From Cryphonectria parasitica EP155 (Eukaryota; Ascomycota; Sordariomycetes; Diaporthales; Cryphonectriaceae): DNA of 64,000 nucleotides. Positions 10,634 to 22,200 of this stretch are shown piece by piece (the stretch's first letter is position 1; each line of letters begins with the position of its first letter). The stretch covers positions 3,286,001 to 3,350,000 of the forward strand of contig NW_024468909.1 in NCBI RefSeq assembly GCF_011745365.1, read 5' to 3'. The notes beneath the pieces are model-generated. The model was not told where the DNA came from. It saw nothing but the letters and a program-made list of their open reading frames with translations, and made no database searches. The translations under genes and the position numbers were made by a program.

Positions 10634-11174
10634 TTATACTGTCGTCGCATCACCATGATATGGTGACCATACGCCTCTGACACTCTCGTTGGTACTCCTG
10701 ACAGGCTTCTTCACCCTCTTGTTTATCTCGCCCGTGGAGTCCCGCAACATCTCAAGCTTGCTCAGGATCTGATTCGGGTCCATCTTTTTCAGACACACCG
10801 GCCTCGTGTTGCCATTAATGTAGTGCGCGATGACGGTGGGGTGTTTCTGCGGGCGAGGAGACACGCTGATCTCGATTTCGGGATGTCTTGCGGCAAACTT
10901 GGGCAAATGCATCTCGATGAATTTGCTTGAGTCCTCCGGTCAGCAGATTTCCATAGTGTTCAGAGAGCGATAGTATCAGTCGAGCGAGACTTACTTCATG
11001 CCCCTGGAGCTGCCTGCCCAGTCGCAGTAGTGAAAGTCCATCTTCTTGCATTGCAGCACGAAGGCGCCGACGCCATTCTGTTCTGCACGTCAGTAGTTGA
11101 GACAGTAAGAACTCAGGTGGTCAGATACCTACTCGGCCCCTCGTAACTGCTTCTAACACAGGTTTTATCGGCAT
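10634..11174 (-). CDS. Mitochondrial large-subunit ribosomal protein mL43 (Mrpl51; 138 aa, 3 exons)
   Basis: A structural protein of the mitochondrial 54S subunit, member of the L51/S25/CI-B8 thioredoxin-like family. Exons (minus strand) 11174-11133, 11077-10995 and 10925-10634 join in phase (42+83+292 nt) to give 138 residues, close to the yeast protein. The sequence starts MPIKPVLEAVTRGRNGVGAF, continues through CDWAGSSRGMNKFIEMHLP, and has the family-typical 'HPTVIAHYINGN' segment with the basic tail after it. Introns have GTAGGT and GTAAGT donors. It is divergent from U1-70K, with 371 bp between the two start codons. Identity rests on family pattern memory. Confidence 0.88.
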
Positions 11175-11545
11175 TGTGATGTGGTTTACGTGCGATTGAG
11201 GTTTGGAAATGTTTCGATACGGCGTCGACAAGGGGGGTAACCAGAGTTTGGTCTGGCCTTACATAAGCTAACATTTTTAGCGCGTTCTGAAGCTTCCATG
11301 CCATGCTTGCCTACTGCCCATGAAATCTGTCGCGAGACGCCACACACGCTGTTTCCGTTGCCCTTTTCCATCCCCAACGTTGGCATCATCAAACCAACCT
11401 CGAACAGACCACGTCGTCCTGCCTTGTCCAGCCTTACTCCAGCCTTGAAGCTTCATCTAGGCGAGTTGAAGCTGATGGTCGACAAACTATCCTCCCTTTC
11501 CCTCTAATCCGACGGACATGAACCACACCTGACACGGGGAGAAAA
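11175..11545. promoter_or_regulatory. Divergent promoter, mL43 / U1-70K
   Basis: 371 bp between two outward-facing start codons, so it must serve both genes unless one has a further 5' exon. No clear TATA is seen. The U1-70K side is CT-rich (about 11340-11510). Confidence 0.5.
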
Positions 11546-13102
11546 ATGACCGACAAGCTCCCTCCCAACCTCCTCGCGCTCTTCGCGCCGCGCCCTCCCC
11601 TGCGCTGGGTGCCGCCTTGCGACTTCGCGGCCGAGGACCGACACACAGCCAACATCAGCGGTGTCGCTGGTTACCTGGATGCGCTCAAGGAGTACAAGGA
11701 CAAGGACGACTATGTCCCCACCGAGAGTTGGCTGGAGGCGCGCGACCGCAAGAAGCTGGAGAAGAAGGCCGAGCTCGAGGCGCTGGTCAAGGAGGGCCCA
11801 AAATCATGTACGGCTGTCCACCCTTCACTTTTCCAGGAAGAGATGCATGCGGGCTGACAATTGAACCACAGACAAACCTCATGAAGATCCAAATATCCGC
11901 GGTGATGCGTTCAAGACCCTGATGGTCTGTCGGCTCTCATACCAGGCCAACGAGGAGGACCTGGAGCGAGAGTTTGGTCGCATCGGTGCTATAGAACGCG
12001 TATGTACTCCAGTTTTCATCATGCTCTGCAGGAACTCCTCCTTTCTTAGTCTTTTGGCTAACCTCCGCTGCTGCAGATTCGTATCGTCAGGGACACCCAT
12101 GCGGATGAGAAGCCAAACAAGAAGAAGAAGCCACATCGAGGCTATGCGTTCATAGTCTTTGAGCGCGAGAAAGACATGAGAGGTAATACTACCATCGATC
12201 TCCCTATACCAAGCACATTGGAACTAGCCCCGGCGAGCCGAACTCAAAGAGAAAAAGAAGAAAAAAACAAACCCCCAGCCCGAGATTGTGGCCCTCAAGC
12301 TTGCCCGTCTCAAACCCCGCTTACTCCTTTCCCCTTCATCTAAATCACCACGAACAAAGGTATGCGAGCTATGGTAAGGCTGTACTGACACATGTGCGTC
12401 TTGTCGCGCGCGCACCATGTAGCTGCTCTAGATCAACTCGACGGCATCAGCATCCACGGTCGCCGTATCAAGCTAGACGTCGAGCGAGGCCGTGCGGTTG
12501 CTGGCTGGAAGCCCCGTCGACTGGGAGGCGGACTCGGCGGACGCGGTTACACCAAAGCTACCCCTGTGCGCCCTGGCGGCTTCGACGGTGGCTTCCGTGG
12601 TGGGTTCAGAGGCGGACGTGGAGGCTTCAGAGGAGGCGACCGAGGCTTCCGCGGAGGGTTTGACCGTGGTTCTCGAGGCGGCTTTGGTGGCCGTGACCGA
12701 GGTTTCGGCAATTCCTCTAACGGATACGGTGGCCCACCCACAAATGCGCCAAGCGGACCTGGCTACGGCGGAGGCGGGTATGGCGGCCGATCGGACCGCG
12801 ATCGCAGAGATTACGGAGGAGGAGGAGGAGGAGGAGGAGGAGGAGGAGGCGGCGGCGGCGGCGGCGGCGGATACGGTCGACGTGATGATGACAGATCAGG
12901 CGGCGGCTATCGCGGTGGGTACGACCGATCCGGCTCTGGCAGCAATGCTGAGCCGATCGGTTCTCGACACGGCGGCAGCAGTGGTGGTGGCGGTGGCTAT
13001 CGCGACCGCGGTCATGATGACCGCAGAGGAGATGATTCCCGTAAACGCCCATACGAGGGCGGCTCGGGTTACGAAGGAGAGCGGAAGTTGCGCCGATATT
13101 AA
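11546..13102 (+). CDS. U1 snRNP 70 kDa protein (391 aa, 4 exons)
   Basis: Binds stem-loop I of U1 snRNA and helps recognise 5' splice sites. Exons 11546-11807, 11872-11999, 12077-12182 and 12423-13102 join in phase (392 codons with stop). Residues 1-87 are the N-terminal U1-70K segment ([16 protein letters not shown], then a Lys/Glu-rich helix). The RRM covers about 103-182, with RNP2 LMVCRLSY (104-111) and RNP1 RGYAFIVF (151-158). The conserved basic stretch [20 protein letters not shown] follows the RRM. The C-terminus is an RGG/GGY-type low-complexity tail with a pure glycine run encoded by GGA then GGC repeats (about 12818-12870). Intron 3 is unusually long for the gene (240 nt). A small open stretch inside it (ending near 12374) would break the frame if included, so it was left out. 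mL43 lies divergently upstream. Confidence 0.95.
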
Positions 13103-14015
13103 TGGCGACGAGAGACCAGCGTACTATTGCTTTCGACCTCGTGGTGGGTATCTTTTTTGAGTCCACTGATTTCGCTTTTGTCGTCTCCACCCACCTCTCT
13201 TCCCTCTTCGACAAGACAACAAGGGTAAGCACACGGAAGCCAGAGAGGGGGTCCTTCTCAGCAGTGCATAACAAGATTACTCTCCGCGCAAGGTAATGCC
13301 CAGCGCTTATCGACCCCAATCACGGACCACCAAAAAGGAGGCATCAAGGTATTTGCCGTTTTCAGAACTTGCCAGAGGATCCCTTGTCCAGGAAGGACCC
13401 TTCAACATCCAAGTCGTTAGGATCTCGGCGCGAAATGTACGATCATGATCCAGCTGCCCAGGCCTAGTGACGTCGCGGTATGTCAAAAGACTTCCACAGG
13501 CATAGGACGAGACAGGTAGTATCTCTTGGGACGAGACCCTTTTTTGTATCTTATATCTGCGATAGCTTCGAGGTAAGGTCAGAGGTAAGGACTGCGGTTC
13601 CTACTGACCACGAGGTTTACTTTCCGGCTGGGCGTTCGTTGCAATGCAAAGCGTGGTGGAGGAAAAAAAAATGGGATTTTGTTCAGGTAATTTTCAGGGA
13701 ATACTTGATTGGCCGAGTAGTCCCCTACGATGAAAGATGAACAGATGGCAGCGGACACCCCGTGGTCATTTGGCGTCTTAAGTAGCTGCTCCCAGTAAGA
13801 CGAACAGCATACTGCTGTCCCAAAGCCAACTCTAGGTTGTCCCATTTGTTGCGCGAAATGCTCATTTGGTTTTTCCCCGTCCGTGACGCCGTAACCCATG
13901 ATTTTCAATGGTATCACCATAGACAGATGAAAACTCGAGAGTAAAACAATTCGACCTTCTGGGAGTCTTTTCCATCACCAATGTCTCTCCCACTTGCCTC
14001 AAATCGCCCGCTCAC
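13103..14015. other. Convergent intergenic region, U1-70K / MRT4
   Basis: Holds both 3' untranslated regions. Short frames on both strands have no recognisable content. Nothing else is seen. Confidence 0.6.
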
Positions 14016-15014
14016 TCACTCGTCCTCCTCCTCCTCAACACCCTCCATGGCATTCTCGTCAACAGGATCGACCTCAGTCACCTCCCCACTATCAGAGCTC
14101 CAGTATCTGCAGAAACGAGTGTTAGCGGCTCGAACACAGTCTCTTACCCCCCGGGCCGTTTGTTGTTTTGGGAGAGGTTGAACAAAGGAAAAGAAAAAGG
14201 AAATCTTGTGACTACACTTACGCCAATACCCGCACTCTGAACTCGCTCAAGCACTGGTCAAACAGCTTCAGCAGCCTCGTCTGCCTCGAGTCGAGGGTCT
14301 GCCCTTCCTTGCACACAGTATACCCCTCCGCCCCCGAGGCGGCCCCATCCTCCTCACCCAGGACGACCTTCCCGCGCACCATCCTCGTCGGCACGCCCAG
14401 CCGGCGCAGCTCAGGCTCGATGGTGTGGCCCAGCGGGACGTCGTGCTCGGCAGGCACAGCGCCGCCGGTGGCGTAGACAACGCCCGGGGGGATGACAAAG
14501 TCCCGCGTGGCGACGGCGCCCGCGCGCGCAAAGTCGACGGGCGCGAAGGAGGCAAAGTAGGCCGCCACCTCTTCGGGGGTGCGGTTCGTGAACAGGAGGG
14601 CCACGGAGCCGGTGATGTGCCGGGAGAGGCGGTGGATGTTTTCGGCGACGGCGGTGGAGGGGTCGGTGCCGAGGGCGCGGGACATGAGCTTGGTCTTGCC
14701 GAAGAAGATTCTAGTTTCCGTCGCGATGGGGCGTGTGAGTGAGCAGGTGTGGTCCAACTCGACATTCTACAGAGGAAGGAAGAATTATCATGGACGAGAA
14801 AGGGGGCACGATTAGATACATACCTCGAGTCTACCATCTCGCGCCTCACATCCTTGAGATGGTTATTGCGCATGTTGTCGAAGCCAAGGACAAAGCAGTG
14901 CTTGTAGTCGGGCACCGTCGCCCTGATGTTCTGGAACAGCTGCTCCTTCTGCTCGCGCGTCTTCTTGGTCACCTGCGTGAGGTGGTATGTCTTGGCTCTC
15001 TTTGACTTTGGCAT
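14016..15014 (-). CDS. Ribosome assembly factor Mrt4 (256 aa, 3 exons)
   Basis: A nucleolar/nuclear paralogue of ribosomal stalk protein P0 (uL10) that holds the stalk site on pre-60S particles until it is exchanged. Minus-strand exons 15014-14824, 14710-14222 and 14106-14016 join in phase (191+489+91 nt). It opens [18 protein letters not shown] and contains [19 protein letters not shown] and [20 protein letters not shown]. The first splice joins DSR to [14 protein letters not shown], as expected in Mrt4. The exon 2/3 join restores [14 protein letters not shown], and the protein ends in an acidic tail (EEEEDE). Without the last short exon the protein would stop early after VRVLA. There is no P-protein-binding C-terminus of the P0 type, which separates it from the ribosomal protein itself. 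Confidence 0.93.
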
Positions 15015-15702
15015 CTTGATTGTATGTATGTGCGTGGGCGTGCGTGTGTTTTCTTTGTGTTGGTTGATCTGGTGAGAAGAGATGAGTGTTGGGAGGGGAG
15101 AACGAGACGGGGTAAAAGAGGTGCAGGTGCTTTTTGTTGCTAGAAAAGTGAGAGTCGAGAGATATTGGTAGTCTGGGTTGGGATGTTTCTCTCGAAATTC
15201 CCATCCAGGAAAGTTTGGTATCGATAACGGATGCGCTTCGAACTTTTTGGGTGGGGCTTCCTGCAGGGGTCCAGACGACGAAGCGAAGGGACAGGGGTGT
15301 TCCACACAGCTTGGGGGTTGTGTTGTTCCCATCCAGCATACAATGGCACTTAGAGAATTACCGTAAATACTTACTTCAAGTCAACTCTCGCAAATCTACT
15401 GCACAACAGTGTTGTCCATTATCAAAAAAAAATTCCAATTCTCCTGATGATGAGGGATTGATCTCGCAGGTGGTCTATCGAGACTTATCATCTAACAATA
15501 ATAACCTTACTGCACATCAGCCACTTGTGCTCGTGCTTAACTAGAAGGCTTTCTTTCATCTACAGTAGGTCTTCGTGCTGTATGCCGCAATCGTTTGTCT
15601 CGTCCATCCGAACTCTTCGTCTGGTCCAAGTCTCAACCAACGCCACTGAACGCCCATATTCCTGAAAACCACCACCACTACTACACCACAACACTCATAG
15701 AG
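15015..15702. other. Intergenic region, MRT4 5' / cul4 3'
   Basis: Contains the MRT4 promoter (minus strand) and the cul4 3' untranslated region. The stretch next to the MRT4 start is rich in GTGT/ACAC and GA on the minus strand. No gene is supported. Confidence 0.55.
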
Positions 15703-18422
15703 TTAGGCCAGGTAAGTATACTTGCCGTCCTCTCGCTCAATATATTCCTTCTCAATGAGCCTGTCATGACAAATAGCCAGGTCAGTATATATATATTTTG
15801 GGAGGTAGAAACTCCATAAAGGAAACAGAGCAGGGTGAGGGATTGGAGGTGGTGAGAGGGTAGTACGCACTTCTCTATGTTCAGCTTGATATCGGCCGGG
15901 TCCATCGCGCCCCTGCTCCTCGTCTGGTTGATGACTTCGGCAACAAGCTGCGGGTGCGTCATCGTCTTACGACTCTTCATGATCCGGACGATGGCTGCCT
16001 GCGTCTCGAACTGCCTATCAGCCGCGACCCGCTCGTGCGTCTCCTTGTTCTCGGCCTTGGTCTCCTTCAGCTGGATCTGGTTGATCTTGATCCGGTACTT
16101 GGGATCCGTAAAAGTCTTGTTGACGACATAAGTGTCGTCCGGTTTGATTTCTTTGCCCTTGGGCGATTTGATCAGCGGCCGTATCTTGCCGCAGGCCAGC
16201 GACTGGAGTGTGCGCTCCAGATCACCGCCTTGAAGGCCAGTCGACGTCGAGATCTGCTCGGTGCTCAAGGGCCCGTCAGATACCTCGTTGAACAGTACCA
16301 GCACCGTCGCCTGCATCGAGCTGACCAGGAGCTCCTTTGTCCCCTTGGCGAAGGAGGCCTTGACGACACAATGCGCCAGGTTGTGTTTCCAGAGCAACTT
16401 GCGACCCGTATGTTTGTTCTTGTAGTACGAGTCGAAGCGGTCGATCTTCTGGGCAACGTCACGAGGTACAAGCATCTTCACATCTGGGTAGGACGGCCAT
16501 GCAGCCTGCGACAGGATGCTGACGCTGAGATCAAGCCCGCCGCTGTCCTTGCCAGACCCTTCGGACCATGCCTTGTAGTTTGCCATTTCATCCTTGGCGA
16601 GCTCCATGTCCTTAAACATCTGCTCGAGGTTGTGGGTGAAGTTCGAGCCGCACTCGCTCTTGAGCTTTGAGAGCATGTTCCGCTCGGCATCCTGGCTAGC
16701 ACTGCGGTTCATGAGTAGCCTGCGAGCCAGGTCCTTCTTGTAGAAGGCCTCGAAGACGTCCTTTCCTTGTATAAAGCGGAAAAGCTCCAGTGCCTGGTCC
16801 AGCTGCCGGTCTAGCTCTGCATCCTCATCGCCTGTGCTCGCCTGTCCGCTCTTCTCGGCCTCGCTCTTATCTCTGCTGTCCGAGAGCAGCGATTTTGGCA
16901 GGGCCTTGATCCCTCCTCGTAGCAGCAGGTCGACATGCTTGGCGATCATTTCTCCGACCCTGGACGTGCCGGTACCCCCTGTCGAGGAGTTCTTCCTGTC
17001 ATTGATAAACTGGACGAATGCGTCTCTGAGCCCATAGGTAAAGGTGACGTCGCCACTAAAGGCGTCCCGGATCATCGTGTCCAAGGTGCGCCTGAACTCT
17101 AGGAGCCGGATGACCATCTCATCGCCATTGTCGGTATCGTTCACGATGAGTGCACCGGCCTGTAGGATATAGTCCTCAAATGGCCCCTTCAGGTTCTTCT
17201 GCAGCTTTGATAGCCCCAATAGCATGTAGAGCGCTCTCATCGACTCGACTTGATTCTGCTCCAGCAGCCTGGCGACATCGCCCTTGTTCAGGAGCAGGGA
17301 CGAGTAATCCCGAATGAGCACGTTATGCGCATTCTCGAGAAGCAGGATCTTGGTGGTACTGTCGAAGTTGAAGAGGTTGCAGCGGTCATCCTCCTGCTTC
17401 AGCAACCTCTCGCATACCGAGATGTAGTTCTTCAGCCCATGCTCGGACTGGTCTGCGGCAAACTCGCGGAAATACTTATCTGATTCCAAAAGGAATGTGC
17501 GCTCGAACTTGGATCCGTAAACACCGAGCACCTTGAGCATGTTGATAGAGTTGTGTAACAGCGTCGGGTCTGCGGCAGGATCACCTCGTCGGTCGAAATC
17601 TACTAATTGACAAAGCCCAGATATCACCTTGTGTCCAGAAAAGGACTCACCACCACGCTCCGGCCCAAATACCATCTTCCGGTAGAGGGAAAGGAGGAGG
17701 TCGTTGATCGAGGGGTGTTTTTTGCTGTTCAGCAGAAAGGACCGGTCGAGAAAGCTGAAGGCGGAGCGTACGGTGATCAGAGGCTTGTTGAAAATGGACC
17801 ATTGGGTCCAGACACGCATCAAGATGCCCACGTCGGACATATACGCTCCGTCGTTTATCTTGCTCAGGACCTGGTAGTTCAGGTGCTCTTCACAACGGAG
17901 TTTGAGCATGGCATAAAGCTTCTCCCCCTCATTATGTCTGCACAGGTCCTCGACGCCTCGGTACACACGCTCCAAGGGCACCCGCGGCCGATCTCCCGCG
18001 AGGATGGACGTGAGCGCATCCTCGACATCTGCCCATGTCCTCTTGTAGTAGTCCTCAACGTCAGCAGCCCTGGTAGGGCTCTGGCGGAAATTCTTGATGA
18101 CGATCCGGCGGGCGCCTGACATCGGGTTGAAACCAGAGGCAACCTCAGGCCTCTTGCCTAAGCCCTTCATACTCATGGTGGGCGCCGTGTGCTCGGCCGT
18201 GGTGGCTGAGCTTTGTTGGAAGGAAGTGCGGAAAGACGGAAGCAGGGAAGCCGCAACGGCTACTTCTTCTGCTGTCGCTGCTTTTCGGGGACGTTTTGGG
18301 TCGGGGGTCGCTCTGGACAAAGAAGAGGTAGAGTCGACGCGAGGACGACGTCGGGAAGAAGTGGAAGAGTCGTGATTGTCGGATGAGGGTGAGGGATTGT
18401 TGGTGTGGGTGCTGGACTGCAT
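15703..18422 (-). CDS. Cullin 4 (869 aa, 2 exons)
   Basis: Scaffold of CRL4 (Cul4-Ddb1-Rbx1) ubiquitin ligases. In Neurospora the Cul4 complex is needed for H3K9 methylation and DNA methylation (established knowledge). Exons 18422-15871 and 15760-15703 join in phase. An in-frame read-through of the intron would give a false C-terminus, whereas splicing gives LIEKEYIEREDGKYTYLA, the canonical cullin end. ATG 18422 was chosen. The frame stays open 21 codons upstream, but only to a TTG. Residues 1-100 are a Ser/Thr-rich, Cul4-like disordered leader. The segment GARRIVIKNFR marks Cul4 rather than Cul1 or Cul3. The neddylation site is Lys816 in IVRIMKSRK, within the C-terminal winged helix. A 48-nt stretch near 17600-17655 could be an in-frame intron (see findings). 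Confidence 0.93.
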
Positions 18423-19246
18423 CCCCGGCACGCCCTCAAGCCGCGCAAGAACGATAGAGGGTTGGTCGTGCTGATGCTCCAACAACTAGACTGAAGCAGC
18501 AGATGCCGAGGCCTTACTGTTGTTACTGTGGGTAGGTTCGAGGTCAGATCCCAGACGCAAGCACTTGGCTCGTCGTTGGGCGGTATTCCCGAGTAGGACT
18601 CGCAGTTGGGGGGTGGAGAAATGAAACAGCCAAAGAGTACGACGAGAGGGACCGGACACCTCGATGCACAGAAAGAGAAAAAGAAAAAAGAAAATAGATC
18701 AAGACGAGACGAGACAAGTTATCGCCTGTATAGACGTAGACGTGAATGCTGCCAGCTAATAAATGGATGACGGCAGCACGCGATTTGCCCACGGTTACGG
18801 CGCGATTGCGGGAACGGAGTTAGTGAATGCTATGTCGCTGCCACAGCGCATTTGGTACCCACATTACCCCGCCTCACCTACCTGGGTACCTGTACTACTC
18901 AAGTGTACAGCCCACCCTATACTACTCGCGAATAACGGTACTATGGGCTCATGCTTTCCTTGAAAACATTTGATAAGAAGAGTCTTGCTCTCTGCATCAG
19001 TGACTGTAGCAGCACAATGGCGTCTTGTGTTATGATGACGAAGCACGAATGAACCTCTCGCACGCGGTGAGGAACGAGAAACGTGTCACTCTCAAGAGAA
19101 AAAGCTCAAACAGATCAAACATCATCAGATTACACTCTTCCACTGCCTACCTCACATCCACATGGAACACAGGCCAGGACCAAGAAATAAACATTCTCCG
19201 GTGCCAGCTCAGCTCACTTTGCTGGCTTGTGCTTCTTGCCCCCAGA
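18423..19246. other. Intergenic region, cul4 5' / tel1 3'
   Basis: Holds the cul4 promoter and leader (CT-rich on the minus strand, about 18600-18700) and the tel1 3' untranslated region. No coding feature is supported. Confidence 0.55.
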
Positions 19247-22200
19247 TCAAGCATATGCCGCCCAGCCGCAGAACAGCATGGCCAAGTTCTTCTCATCTGT
19301 TGCCTGGTTGATCAAGTCGTTGACCGTCGCCGTGACACTCAGCGTCTTGGACAGCTTCTTCCTCACCACCGCAAGCGCTCTGTCCGCCTCAGATGGTTCA
19401 TTGACTACCTTTTTCCTGTCGGCTGCTCCGAGCTCGCTGGCAATGGCCCCGCCATCATTCCCTTCTTCGTCATCCTCGCCCCGTCTTGCGGCGCGCTGCA
19501 GCTTCGCCAACCTTACGGGCGTCGAGCTCCATGAGTGCAGCGGGTCATAGCGCAGCACGTCGAGGATCGTCATGATCGAGTATGTCTCCTCGCGCAGCGC
19601 ATCCAATGTGAACTCACAACAACGCCGGAATACCCCATCCGTCTTGGTGACACCCATGCCGTCCACAATGTCGCGTGTCATACGGAAGGGAACAACCTCG
19701 GGGATTGGCAGGATCCGACCCGCCTCAAACGCGACGCCGAGATCGATGTGCACCACCTCCCCCGTCTTCTTGTCAAGCAGAATGTTATGGCCATGTCGGT
19801 CGCCCAGGCCCAAAACATGTCCTAGTATTGAGATGGCTGCTGTGCTGCGCGTGTATGCGAGACGCTTGGCGTACCAGTCGTCAGGGTCAGGGAAGGACTC
19901 GAGGAAGAAGTAGCGCATAACGGGAGGAAACTTCTCTGCCACTTTGCGGTATACTGAGAGCCGGATGCTGGCCGTTTGCTCATGAACCTGATCGATCTCT
20001 TTCCTGCACTGGGACATCTTAAGCCCCTTGGGGTAGTATCGGGAATGAGCGGGGATCAGCCAGTCATGCAGTGGTTGTGTGTTCGCAACGAACTCAATGA
20101 TACCCGTTGTGCTCGTGAGAGGGAGCACCTTGTAGGTTCGAATACCAAGGTTCCGTTGTCTTGTTGATCGGTGTTGCCGAAGGAGGGATGAGACAGCAGC
20201 AAAGACTTGTTCCATGATTGCATCTTGACGAAGATCATCATTACTGCCCTTCACCAGCTGCTTGTACTTCTGACCATTGCTGGCAACAACTGTGATAATT
20301 TTGGGAGCGCTGACACCACCCGCGACAACCATTGTCGAGTCCAATTTTGTCATGACCGGCACGTTTGCGTAGTTTTTGGTAGGCGATAGCTCTATGTCGA
20401 TTGTCGGTGGAGGAACTTTATACCTCCCAAAGCATAGCGAAAGATGATTCGCTTCTTTGGAGTCTTTGACATTGATCCTAGCACCACTCTTCGCCTTCGG
20501 GCCTCTGTCTGATGCGAGCGAGTGATAGCATCCACTCACTCTGTCAATTGCCCTGCAGATGTCAGAGGTACCGTTGCTGGTCTGCAGGAGCTGGGTTGCA
20601 ATCTTCTTGGCGGCTTCTTTGCGCCGAATGGCAACCTCGTCCTGTTTGTTCGGCCTTGAGTTGCTTCCGACCCAGATCTGGTACATGCCGTGGTAAGGAT
20701 GGTCACAACAGATGCGATACACGAGTGACATGAGTAGCGCTTGAAACGAGCTGTTGTCGAGCTGAAGCCGTGAGCTCAGCTGATTCATCAGAGGGGCAAA
20801 CTTTCGAGTTGGCACATTCTTCAGATACGTATTCACTGCCCGATTGGCAAACTCATTCTCGGACCGTTCCAGCCATAGCGCTGTGAACCGGAGGGCATTG
20901 CCGTCGTGGTCATCTGAGGCGGCCAAAGATTGGAGGAAATTCTCGAGACTGAGCTTGACAAATTCGTTGCGCGTCTTCTGAGCGCGCTCGAGCTCGTCCT
21001 GATCCAGCTTCAAGTATTTCCGTGTGTTTTCGAGGTACTTCTGATACCTCACCCTGACTTGTGAGTTGCCAGCTCGACTACACTCATTGGTGTAATGGGT
21101 GACCTCTTCGACCCTGTTCTGGACAAGTCTCTGGAGCCTCGTCAGATCCTCGCGCATTTCGGGGTCCTGAAGCTGCTCATCACAGAAGGTCGCGAACTGG
21201 TGAAAGACCTGCCCAACCTCCTTGCCCGTGTTGGCGCCTTTCAACGCCTTGAGTGAAGGCTCCAGATACTTCTTTTGAATGCTGTCAACTGTCTCGAGCT
21301 TTGCCACGGACACTTGATGGCCGACCTTGGACAGGACCTCCGCGTGAGAAACAGGGACGTTCTGCTTCCTCAGAGACGCTGCATTCTCATGTAGGCCCTG
21401 TAGAAGTCGGATCGACGATATCATCTCTCCGTAATCCCAAAGGGAGTGGGCTTCATCCATCCTAACAGCGGCATCGATGGAGAGCCCAATGGCTTGGCTC
21501 GGGGCCACCAGGTCTCGTAGCGTTGTAGATATACTCAATGCCTCTTGTCTGGCCTGTTGAAATCGATAGATGCTGGAGGACAACAGCATACTTCGGACCT
21601 CGACTAGCCGCGCTTCCAACGAAGTGATTTTTGATGTCCTCAGCGTGTCCTTCTGGCTGAAAAGGCTGAGAGTTGTCTGACGATGTGACAATATTTGGCT
21701 GACATCGTCGTATCTGCATGATGAGACTTATCAGCGCATACTCAGATGTTCAAAGCCACGGAAATTACGTACCTTCCGCTCAGCATCCATGTCGATCGTG
21801 TCTCAAAATTATCTAGAATCCTGTTGAGGTCTCCAGCATCGGCAACACCGAGAACGTTGTCCAGCTCAGTCAATGCGGCAAGTGTGCTGAGGTGTTGGCG
21901 AAGGTCACTTGGCTTGAGACCTTTGGTGATAACATTTCTCATGGTACTCGCCAGTGCGTCTCGGACCGCGGTGACGGCTGGTCCCAGCTCAACGGCTTTG
22001 TGGATGGATTGATAGGCCCTGTAAGATATGGCGACATTGTTCTCAAGGGTTGCTGGAGCGGGCAGATTCCACTTCTCGAGTCTTCTGGCCGTGTGGAAGG
22101 TAGTATCCAAGGAGCTTGTAAAATCGTCATGGTCTTGATGAGCCTGGAGTAATGATTCAGAGAGGCCTGCTAGGCCGAGACCACTCAGAGTCTGTACTAA

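Noticed and set aside
12356..12376. Short exon-like segment with a GTAAGG donor in U1-70K intron 3
   Set aside because: Including it breaks the frame into a stop. Direct joining of 12182 to 12423 gives the expected [11 protein letters not shown] sequence.
15681..15870. Read-through C-terminus of the cul4 frame (CVLPSHHLQS...)
   Set aside because: This is intron sequence. The GTGCGT donor and CAG acceptor restore the canonical cullin ending.
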